From: Ructibacterium sp965146665
GTDB taxonomy: Bacteria; Bacillota; Clostridia; Monoglobales; Monoglobaceae
Assembly: GCA_965146665.1 (NCBI GenBank)
Contig: CBCTHE010000011.1
Coordinates: forward strand, 62,001-126,000
Length of the DNA stretch: 64,000 nt
Reading direction: 5' to 3'
Under the pieces are notes generated by a model. It had not been told where the DNA came from and did not search any database. It worked only from the letters and a program-made list of their open reading frames with translations. Both the position numbers and the translations under genes were made by a program. Positions 26,518-33,438 of this stretch are shown one piece after another. The first letter of the stretch is position 1, and the number at the start of each line of letters is the position of its first letter.

Positions 26518-26679
26518 ATGAAGCCATTGAAAGAAAGTATCAATCTAACCCTAGACAATGATATCCTGAAAGAAATCCGTGCGTTGGCGGAACGGGATGA
26601 CCGTTCTGTATCTTCCTACGTCAATCTGATTCTGAAAAAGCATCTGGTCAGACTGCATGAGGAAAACACGAAGTCATAA
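26518..26679 (+). CDS. Ribbon-helix-helix (Arc/CopG-like) protein
   Basis: 53 residues, ATG behind CAGGAGGGCAGATC. The sequence SINLTLDNDILKEIRALAER, followed by DDRSVSSYVNLILKKHL, has the strand-helix-helix pattern of short CopG/Arc DNA-binding proteins. A TATAAT -10 (26480-26485) with a poor -35 precedes it. It is divergent from the 30-residue membrane peptide, and the shared region holds repeated ACAGTATA boxes, so it may repress both genes. No toxin gene follows it. Confidence 0.75.
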   Translation: MKPLKESINLTLDNDILKEIRALAERDDRSVSSYVNLILKKHLVRLHEENTKS

Positions 26680-26838
26680 TCCGGCAGGACGCAGGTTACG
26701 CAGATCGGCTGCCCGCGTCCGCGCCGCAACTTTTTCTAGACTGCCGCGCATGTCAAAAAAGTCCAGATAAAGCGAATGATATATATCGTATCAAGGTTTT
26801 ATGCGTATATGTTTTCCATACACCGCATCCTGTACCGC

Positions 26839-26866
26839 GTAGGGGCGAAAAACGAATCGCCCCTAC
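26839..26866. repeat. Short dispersed-type inverted repeat
   Basis: GTAGGGGCGA, 8 nt, TCGCCCCTAC, a perfect 10-bp inverted repeat. This motif looks like intergenic palindromes common in clostridial genomes; only one copy is in the window. Confidence 0.5.
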
Positions 26867-26974
26867 AATCTAACCTGTCCGTTCGGAATTAAAAAGAGAA
26901 CCTGGGCTCCACGGAAACTTGTCTCCGGCAAAATAAACCGTATTCTTTGCATCTCTGCTTCTTCGACTCGCTGA

Positions 26975-27000
26975 GACTGCCGCGCATCTGCGCGGCAGTC
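26975..27000 (+). terminator. Terminator-like hairpin
   Basis: GACTGCCGCGC, loop ATCT, GCGCGGCAGTC, then CTATTTTATC. It may end the RHH transcript 300 bp downstream of its stop. Confidence 0.55.
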
Positions 27001-27117
27001 CTATTTTATCTTCTCAATTCGATTCCAGACAGGCTGATTTTAAGCGCTGTCTCTCCGGGCCTGCATTCCACCTGCAGGCCGGCAGCTGACTTTCTTCAAA
27101 AAAATTCCTTTTAATCT

Positions 27118-27146
27118 GCATAAAACCTGGATGCTGAGGCAAAATA
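27118..27146 (+). promoter_or_regulatory. Sigma-G-like promoter of the coat gene pair
   Basis: GCATA (27118-27122), 17 bp, CAAAATA (27140-27146), one mismatch from the forespore CATNHTA box. The leader would be ~54 nt. Confidence 0.4.
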
Positions 27147-27207
27147 ATCTTAGCGGGCGAAGTCACCACACTATACCAGTCATTCGTCCGGAAAGGAAGG
27201 TATTACT

Positions 27208-27381
27208 ATGAGTCCAAAAGAATTAGCCTATGTGGAAGACGCGCTGGGACATGAGTCCTTCATGAAATCCAAGTGCTCCGACACCATCCAGAATCTGAGC
27301 GACAGCGACCTGAAACAGTTTGTTCAGCAGATGACCGACAAGCACAAACAGCTTTTCAATCAATTCTACAATCTGATCTGA
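27208..27381 (+). CDS. CotF-like small spore coat protein
   Basis: 57 residues behind GAAAGGAAGG. MSPKELAYVEDALGHESFMK, then KCSDTIQNLSDSDLKQFVQQ, is a helical protein of the split CotF type seen in clostridial sporulation loci. It is 31 bp ahead of a second helical protein of the same kind; the two together resemble one Bacillus CotF. Possible sigma-G-like promoter upstream. The assignment rests on pattern and pairing, not on a catalytic motif. Confidence 0.65.
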   Translation: MSPKELAYVEDALGHESFMKSKCSDTIQNLSDSDLKQFVQQMTDKHKQLFNQFYNLI

Positions 27382-27412
27382 CCGGAATCCCCGGAGAAAG
27401 GAAGCAAACACT

Positions 27413-27661
27413 ATGGATGAAAAATGTATCATGGAAGACCTTTTGAACGTAACCAAGGGCACCTGCGACCTGTACATGCACGGCGCAATCGAGTCCTCGA
27501 CCGAAACCGTACACACTGCCTTTAACACCGCTCTGAACGAGGCTCTGCAAATGCAGAACGAGATCTATACCAAGATGGCCGGCAAGGGCTGGTACCCGAC
27601 CCAGCAGGCAGAGCAGCAGAAAATTGAACAGGTAAAGCAAAAGTTCGCCGCCCAGGCATAG
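27413..27661 (+). CDS. CotF-family spore coat protein
   Basis: 82 residues, ATG behind AAAGGAAG. EDLLNVTKGTCDLYMHGAIE, then TALNEALQMQNEIYTKMAGK and GWYPTQQAEQQKIEQVKQKF, matches the coat F domain, whose hallmark is the NEIYxxMxxKGWY..... segment. It is expected on the spore surface. It shares an operon with the 57-residue protein and ends in a strong terminator. Confidence 0.8.
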   Translation: MDEKCIMEDLLNVTKGTCDLYMHGAIESSTETVHTAFNTALNEALQMQNEIYTKMAGKGWYPTQQAEQQKIEQVKQKFAAQA

Positions 27662-27668
27662 CGAACAA

Positions 27669-27708
27669 AAGGGCCTGCCCGCTGTATCCCAGCGGACAGG
27701 CTCTTTTT
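27669..27708 (+). terminator. Intrinsic terminator of the coat gene pair
   Basis: GGCCTGCCCGCTG/CAGCGGACAGGCTC followed by TTTTTGATT. Confidence 0.85.
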
Positions 27709-27733
27709 GATTCTATGGGGCCGTCACAGGCCG

Positions 27734-29518
27734 TTACACCTCCTGGGCCTGAAACTGGGAGTTGTACAGGTTCTCATAGAACCCATGACGCTCCATCAGC
27801 TCCTCGTGGTTCCCCTGCTCCACAATATCGCCGTCACGGATCACCAAAATCAGGTCCGCGCTGCGGATGGTGGACAGACGATGGGCGATCACAAAGCTGG
27901 TTCTGCCCTTCATGACCCGCCGCATGGCCTCCTGCAGGATCCGCTCCAGCCGGGTGTCCACCGAGGAGGTGGCCTCGTCCAGAATCAGAATCGGAGGATC
28001 CTTGAGCACAGCCCGGGCAATGGTCAGAAGCTGTTTTTCGCCCTGTGAGATGTTGCTCCCTTCCTCGTTGATCCGGGTGTCATAGCCCTCCGGCAGGGTG
28101 CGGATGAAGTGATGGACATTGGCGGTCTTAGCCGCGGCGATCACCTCGTCCCGGCGGGCGCCGAGCCTGCCGTACTGGATGTTTTCAAAGATGGTGCCGG
28201 AAAAGAGCCAGGTATCCTGAAGCACCATGCCGAACACGGACCGGAGATCCTCCCGGCGCATCTCCCGGATATCCACCCCGTCCACCGAGATGCTGCCGCC
28301 GTTCACATCATAGAACCGGAGCAGAAGATTGATGAGGGTGGTCTTGCCCGCGCCGGTGGGACCCACAATGGCCACCATCTGCCCGCGCCGGATATCCACA
28401 TTCAGGTCCCGAATAACAGCCTTGTCCGTATAGCCGAAGCGGACATGGGAGAAGTCCACCTCCCCCCTGACTGTACCCAGCTCTGCGGCCGGATCAGCCT
28501 CCGGCACCTCCTCCGGCTCACGCAGGATCTCGCTGACCCGTTCCATGGCCGCAAAGGCGGATTGGATCTGAGCAGAGAGCTGTGAGATCTGTGACAGGGG
28601 ATCATTGATCTGCCAGATATACCGGATGAACGCCTGGAGCTCGCCAATGGCAATGGTTCCGCTGATACAGAACAGCGCGCCGGTCACAGCCACCGCGCCG
28701 ATGGTCAGATAGGTCACCAGGGAGACCAGCGGCGAGATCAGGGAGGACATGAACTGCGCCTTGAAGGAATGCGCCCGCAGGGTATGGTTGATCTGCCGGA
28801 ACTCCGCCCCGGCCTTTGCCTGCTTGTTATAGAGCAGAATTTCATTAAAGCCGGTGTACATCTCCGTAATGGTCCCGTTCAGCTCTCCCACAGCATCCTG
28901 CTGGGCCTTGAACTGCCGCTGGCTCCGGCGGATGACCAGCCGGGTAATCAGCAGGCTCAGAGGGATAATCAGCAGAGCCATGCATGCCATGGCCGGCTGG
29001 ATCAGGAACATCATGGCAATGGCCATGACCAGGGTCAGGGCACCGCTGATCATCTGGACAAAGGTTTGCTGCAGGGCGTTGGAGATGGTGTCCACATCAT
29101 TGGTGACCCGGCTGAGCACATCCCCGTAAGGATGGGAGTCGAAATACCGCACCGGGAGCCTGTGGATCTTATCCTGAACTGCGCCCCGCATATCGTGCAT
29201 GGCGTTCTGAATGGAATTGGTCAGCCATACCACGCCAAAAGCCTGGGAGAGCATTTTCACAGCGTAGATGCAGGCGAGAGCAATCATGATGCGGATGATG
29301 ATGTCAAAACGCACACCCGCGCCCGGCACCTTGTTCAGAATTCCCGCGGCATCCTCGGCCAGCTGGGTGGTGATCATCCCCTCCACCGTGGGGGCCAGCA
29401 CAATGGTAACCACCATGATGACCACCATCAGCACAGCGCCCAGAAAGCCCCAGCGGTATGGGGCGATAAAAGGCCGGATGAGTGCGAGGTTTTGTTTCAG
29501 TTTCTCAAAATGCTTCAT
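27734..29518 (-). CDS. ABC exporter half-transporter, catalytically complete subunit
   Basis: 594 residues: six membrane segments (~1-335) and a nucleotide-binding domain with Walker A GPTGAGKTT (~384), signature NISQGEKQ, Walker B ILILDEATSSVD and H-loop VIAHRLSTI. All catalytic residues are present. It overlaps the upstream half-transporter by 4 bp (ATGA), so translation is coupled and a heterodimer is likely, as in BmrCD/TmrAB-type drug exporters. Transcription should come from the MerR-controlled promoter at 31341-31371. Substrate unknown; multidrug or lipid export is the family expectation. Confidence 0.93.
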   Translation of the reverse strand: MKHFEKLKQNLALIRPFIAPYRWGFLGAVLMVVIMVVTIVLAPTVEGMITTQLAEDAAGILNKVPGAGVRFDIIIRIMIALACIYAVKMLSQAFGVVWLTNSIQNAMHDMRGAVQDKIHRLPVRYFDSHPYGDVLSRVTNDVDTISNALQQTFVQMISGALTLVMAIAMMFLIQPAMACMALLIIPLSLLITRLVIRRSQRQFKAQQDAVGELNGTITEMYTGFNEILLYNKQAKAGAEFRQINHTLRAHSFKAQFMSSLISPLVSLVTYLTIGAVAVTGALFCISGTIAIGELQAFIRYIWQINDPLSQISQLSAQIQSAFAAMERVSEILREPEEVPEADPAAELGTVRGEVDFSHVRFGYTDKAVIRDLNVDIRRGQMVAIVGPTGAGKTTLINLLLRFYDVNGGSISVDGVDIREMRREDLRSVFGMVLQDTWLFSGTIFENIQYGRLGARRDEVIAAAKTANVHHFIRTLPEGYDTRINEEGSNISQGEKQLLTIARAVLKDPPILILDEATSSVDTRLERILQEAMRRVMKGRTSFVIAHRLSTIRSADLILVIRDGDIVEQGNHEELMERHGFYENLYNSQFQAQEV

Positions 29519-31245
29519 ATCATCAGCTCCTTTTCACTGAGCTGGGAGGCGGCGATCTCACGGTAGATGGGACAGTCCGAAAGAAGCTCCCGGTGGGTTC
29601 CCATACCCACCACCTCTCCCTCGTTGAGCACAACGATCCGATCCGCGTCCATGATGCTGGACACCCGCTGGGCCACCACCATGACGACGGCCTCCTGTGT
29701 CACACTTTTCAGCGCCCGCCGGAGCTGGGCGTCGGTCTTGAAATCCAGGGCGGAAAACGAATCGTCAAATACATAGATGTCCGGTTTTCTCACCAGCGCC
29801 CGGGCAATGGACAGCCGCTGTTTCTGGCCGCCGGAAATATTGGTGGCGTTTTCTGTGATCTGCTCCTCAAAGCCCGCCGGCTTTTCCGTGATAAACTCAT
29901 AGGCCTGCGCGGTCTTTGCCGCCTGAACCACCTCCTCCATGGAGGCGTCCTCTTTGCCGAACCGGATGTTGTCCGCAATGGTCCCGCTGAACAGCATGGC
30001 CTTCTGCGGAATAAAGCCAATGGCATCCCGGAGGGAATACAGGTCATATTCCCGCAGATCCCGGCCGTTGATCCGCACGGCGCCTGCGCTCACGTCATAA
30101 AACCTGGGCAGGAGGCTGACCAGCGTGCTCTTTCCGGAGCCGGTGCTCCCAATGAAGGCAATGGTCTCACCTTTTTTCACCTCAAAGGAGATGTCCCGGA
30201 GAACCGCCTCCTCACCGCCGGGGTAGACAAAGGTCACATGGTCAAAGGCCACGGATTCCACCCCGTTCTCCAGAGGGATGGCCCCCGGCGCGCTGACAAT
30301 GTCCGGCTCGGTTTTAAGCAGTTCGCGGATTCGGTTCGCGCTGACCTCCGCCTTTGGGTACATCATGAACACCGTACAGAACAGCATCATCGAAAACATG
30401 GCGTGAAACAGATAGTCCATAAAGGCCACCAGCTTCCCCACCTGAAGCTGCTGCGCGCCGATCATCACGCTCGCCACCCAGAAAATTCCCAGAGCCGCCA
30501 GGTTCATCAGAAAGAAAAAGGTGGGCTGGGTCAGGGTCATGAGTTTGAAGATCCGCTTGGAATACTTCATATAGGTATTGTTTCCCTGGTTGAACCGCTC
30601 CTGTTCATAGCGGTCGTTGTTAAAGGCCCGGATAACCCGGATCCCGTTCAGGTTTTCCCGTGATATACGGTTCAGCAGATCCAGGGACGCCTGCTGGTTC
30701 TCGCTGATTGGCTTTGACTTCTTTGCCACAAAGATCACGCCCAGAACGATCACGGGAATGGTGGACGCTATGACCAGCGAAAGCTCCAATGAGGTACGCA
30801 GTGTCATGGCAAAGCTGACCACGATCATAACCGGAGTCATAAGCGCCGTCCGGAGCAGGACGTTCAGGAACAGCTGAATCTGAAAGGCATCGTTGTTGGT
30901 CCGGGTAATCATGGACGAAACGCCGAATTGGTTGAACTCCCTGTGGGAGAACGACTGGGCCTTGTCAAACACATCATCCCGGATATCCGAGGTGACCGAG
31001 GACGAGATCCGGGCACAGCAGTAGCCCAGCAGAACAGTCCCCAGGACACCGGCCACAGAAATGACCGCGATCACGCCGCCCTGGCGCCAGATGTAGCCGG
31101 TATCTCCCATATTCACCCCATTATCTATCATCTGGGCCACAATGGTCGGAATCCCCAGCTCCACCAGCGCAAATCCAAAGACCGAAATCACGTTCAGCAG
31201 GAACAGCTTTTTGTAGTTTTTCAAGTAGTGCAGTATCAAACGCAA
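29515..31245 (-). CDS. ABC exporter half-transporter with degenerate ATP site
   Basis: 576 residues, six membrane segments and a nucleotide-binding domain. Walker A GSTGSGKST and signature NISGGQKQ are normal. After Walker B the catalytic glutamate is Asp (YVFDDSFSALD), and the H-loop histidine is Gln (VVAQRVSSI). This one-sided degeneration is the mark of heterodimeric exporters in which one of two ATP sites is slow or silent. It is first in the operon. AGGAGGCGGTTGC lies before the ATG at 31245. Confidence 0.93.
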   Translation of the reverse strand: MRLILHYLKNYKKLFLLNVISVFGFALVELGIPTIVAQMIDNGVNMGDTGYIWRQGGVIAVISVAGVLGTVLLGYCCARISSSVTSDIRDDVFDKAQSFSHREFNQFGVSSMITRTNNDAFQIQLFLNVLLRTALMTPVMIVVSFAMTLRTSLELSLVIASTIPVIVLGVIFVAKKSKPISENQQASLDLLNRISRENLNGIRVIRAFNNDRYEQERFNQGNNTYMKYSKRIFKLMTLTQPTFFFLMNLAALGIFWVASVMIGAQQLQVGKLVAFMDYLFHAMFSMMLFCTVFMMYPKAEVSANRIRELLKTEPDIVSAPGAIPLENGVESVAFDHVTFVYPGGEEAVLRDISFEVKKGETIAFIGSTGSGKSTLVSLLPRFYDVSAGAVRINGRDLREYDLYSLRDAIGFIPQKAMLFSGTIADNIRFGKEDASMEEVVQAAKTAQAYEFITEKPAGFEEQITENATNISGGQKQRLSIARALVRKPDIYVFDDSFSALDFKTDAQLRRALKSVTQEAVVMVVAQRVSSIMDADRIVVLNEGEVVGMGTHRELLSDCPIYREIAASQLSEKELMI

Positions 31246-31316
31246 TGCAACCGCCTCCTTTTTTTAATATCCTTGCGGAACCGCCCCGGAAAAACCCGGC
31301 CGGCACAGCGGCCCGC

Positions 31317-31345
31317 TTGACAAATCGGCAAGGTTCCACTAGTAT
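31317..31345 (+). promoter_or_regulatory. Promoter of merR
   Basis: TTGACA (31317-31322), 17 bp, TAGTAT (31340-31345). Its start point falls in the palindrome 31351-31365, so bound MerR would repress its own gene. Confidence 0.6.
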
Positions 31346-31371
31346 AGGGTATAAGGTAACCTTATAGTCAA
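31341..31371 (-). promoter_or_regulatory. MerR-type activated promoter and operator of the ABC operon
   Basis: Minus strand TTGACT (31366-31371), a 19-bp spacer, TATACT (31341-31346). The overlong spacer contains the perfect palindrome ATAAGGTTACCTTAT (31351-31365). A 19-bp spacer with a central dyad is the classic MerR-family target, where the regulator twists DNA to align the two boxes. Confidence 0.88.
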
Positions 31372-31386
31372 GAGGAGATTGAAAAA

Positions 31387-32193
31387 ATGAAGGAAAAATA
31401 TTTCACAACCGGAGAATTCGCTAAAATATGTCACGTGGAGAAACACGTCTTGTTTCATTATGACGAAATCGGACTGTTCAAACCAGCTGTTGTCAAAGAA
31501 AACGGCTATCGGTATTATTCCTATCACCAATACGATACCTTTGCCGTAATCCGAACCCTCAAACGCCTTGGCACCTCGCTCAGGGACATCAAGATCTATC
31601 TGGAGCAGCGGGATCCCTGCCGGTTTCTGGAGCTGCTGGAGGAAAAACAGGCCAATCTGGAACAGGAGATCCGGGATCTGGAGAATACCAGGGAAATGAT
31701 CCGGGGCCTGCGCTTTTATACCCAACAGGCATTGGAGAGCACAGACGCGGTGACCGCCGTCACCCTGCCGCCGGAATACCATCTCCGCTCTGATCTGATG
31801 GAGGATGCCACAGACCGGAGCTTTGCCATGTTTATGGAGGCGTACATCCGTTTCTCCAATGAGAATCATGTCAGCATACAGGAATCCGTGGGCAATGTAA
31901 TCTCTGTGGAAAAGATCCGGCAGCAGGACTATCTGAACTACGCCTACCTCTATATGCGGGTCAGGGAACCGGTGCCTGGAAAGACCTATCTGCGGCCGGG
32001 GGGCAGGTATCTCTGTGCCTTTCACCGGGGGCCCTATCAGACCCTGCCGGACACCTACCGCAAGCTTCTGAACCATGCCCGGCAGCATGGGATCACGCTG
32101 GGAAAATACATCTATGAGGAATATCTGGTTGCGGATATCGCACAGAAGGATGAGGACAGCTATATCACCCGGCTTCTGGCAGAAACACTGTAA
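31387..32193 (+). CDS. MerR family regulator with GyrI-like effector domain
   Basis: 268 residues. Residues 1-70 are the MerR winged helix (YFTTGEFAKICHVEKHVLFH, YDEIGLFKPA, GYRYYSYHQ); ~75-115 a coiled coil; ~120-268 a BmrR/GyrI-like ligand domain (PGKTYLRPGGRYLCAFHRGP). Such proteins bind hydrophobic cations and activate drug exporters. It is divergent from the ABC operon, and the MerR-type operator lies between them. GAGGAG precedes the ATG. Confidence 0.92.
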   Translation: MKEKYFTTGEFAKICHVEKHVLFHYDEIGLFKPAVVKENGYRYYSYHQYDTFAVIRTLKRLGTSLRDIKIYLEQRDPCRFLELLEEKQANLEQEIRDLENTREMIRGLRFYTQQALESTDAVTAVTLPPEYHLRSDLMEDATDRSFAMFMEAYIRFSNENHVSIQESVGNVISVEKIRQQDYLNYAYLYMRVREPVPGKTYLRPGGRYLCAFHRGPYQTLPDTYRKLLNHARQHGITLGKYIYEEYLVADIAQKDEDSYITRLLAETL

Positions 32194-32337
32194 GCCTGTT
32201 CGGGCATTCCGTCCTTCGTTCTGTTTGAAATCCTCCTCCGGACGCTTTGATCCGCACCTTCGGGAATTCCCTTCATATAATAGAGATAGCAATACTTGTG
32301 AATATCTGAAAGGAATCAAAAATGGAGGTATAAACTG

Positions 32338-33168
32338 ATGCGATATGTAAAAGCAAAGGACGGCACGCGGATTGCCGTCTACGACTATAATCCCGGCGGG
32401 AAAAAGACAGTCTTTCTGGTCCACGGCTGGCCGCTCTCCCATAAAATGTATGAATATCAAATCGAACTCCTGACCCAGTGCGGCTGCCGGGTGGTGGCTG
32501 TGGACCTGCGCGGGTTCGGCGCTTCCGACACGCCCGCCTCCGGCTATTCCTACAACACCATGGCCTCTGACCTCCATTGTGTGGTTCAGGCGCTGAACCT
32601 CTCCCGTTTTACACTGGTGGGTTTTTCCATGGGCGGCGCCATTGCCCTGCGGTATATGGGCCGCTATAAGGGCCAGGGGGTCAAACGCCTCATTCTGCTG
32701 GCCGCCGCGGCCCCCTCCTGGGTCCGCCGGCCCGGATTTCCATACGGCCTGAGCCGTGAGGCCGTGGACAATCTGATTCAGCTGGCCCGCACCGACCGGC
32801 CCCAGCTGGCCTATCAATTCAGCCATACTCAGCTTTTTGCCTCGCCCCAGAGTGAGGCCGCAAAGGACTGGTTTGAGGACATCGCCCTGTCCGCCTCTGG
32901 GCTCGGCACAGTGCAGGCCGCCATCTCACTGCGGGATGAGGATGTCTGCGCGGATCTGAAAGCCGTCCATGTCCCGGCCGTTATCATACATGGGGCAAAA
33001 GACTCGGTGGTCTCAAGCGATCTGGCCCTGGCCCAGCATCAGGGAATTCCGGGCTCCAGGCTGTATACGCTGGAAAACAGCGGCCACGGCATCACCTATG
33101 ACGAGCTGGAGCGGTTCAACGCGCTCTTTCTGTGCGCGCTGGAGGAGTCCCGTTTTCCGGGCTTCTGA
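32338..33168 (+). CDS. Alpha/beta hydrolase
   Basis: 276 residues behind TGGAGGTATAAACTG. The fold is clear: HGWPLSHKMYEYQ with the oxyanion HGW, DLRGFGASD, nucleophile elbow GFSMGG (Ser97), acid Asp222 in IHGAKDSVV and base His250 in NSGHGITYD. This is the haloperoxidase/arylesterase-like branch with no signal peptide. A TATAAT (32276-32281) is present upstream but I find no good -35. Substrate unknown. It follows merR by 144 bp on the same strand. Confidence 0.9.
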   Translation: MRYVKAKDGTRIAVYDYNPGGKKTVFLVHGWPLSHKMYEYQIELLTQCGCRVVAVDLRGFGASDTPASGYSYNTMASDLHCVVQALNLSRFTLVGFSMGGAIALRYMGRYKGQGVKRLILLAAAAPSWVRRPGFPYGLSREAVDNLIQLARTDRPQLAYQFSHTQLFASPQSEAAKDWFEDIALSASGLGTVQAAISLRDEDVCADLKAVHVPAVIIHGAKDSVVSSDLALAQHQGIPGSRLYTLENSGHGITYDELERFNALFLCALEESRFPGF

Positions 33169-33438
33169 ACATGAAAAAGGACAGCTTAAAGCTGTCCTGA
33201 GCGTGTCAACAAATCCCAATTTTGTGCTGCGCCGTACGGGCCGGCGACCAGTATAACAGGGCTCCCGCAAAGCGCAGCGTGGCACGCGGCGTTTTGCGGG
33301 AAATAGGAGCAGCAACAAAGCGAACGGAGCGTAGTTTGCTGCGACACGGGCTTTGCCGTGACGCCGCGGCTGAAAAGCAGCTTTTTTCGGCAGACCGACC
33401 CATTCCAATAGAAAATGAGTATTTTAGGTGTATTTATT
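33169..33438. other. Intergenic multi-hairpin element
   Basis: No credible gene. It begins with hairpin GGACAGC/GCTGTCC (33178-33200). A GC-rich block follows with CCCGCAAA (33264) pairing TTTGCGGG (33293), GCAGCAA (33309) pairing TTGCTGC (33335), and CACGG (33345) pairing CCGTG (33356). It ends in AAAAGCAGCTTTTTT. The block marks the switch from GC-rich to AT-richer DNA. Confidence 0.5.

Larger units (their letters stand above)
26680..27117. other. Noncoding interval between the RHH gene and coat genes
   Basis: No supported ORF. It contains a short inverted repeat (26839-26866), a hairpin with a T-rich tail (26975-27000) and two copies of AGACTGCCGCGCAT (26739-26752 and 26974-26987), the second forming the left arm of that hairpin. 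Confidence 0.6.

Noticed and set aside
26839..26866. Inverted repeat as a transposon end
   Set aside because: Only one short palindrome is present, with no transposase nearby and no second end.
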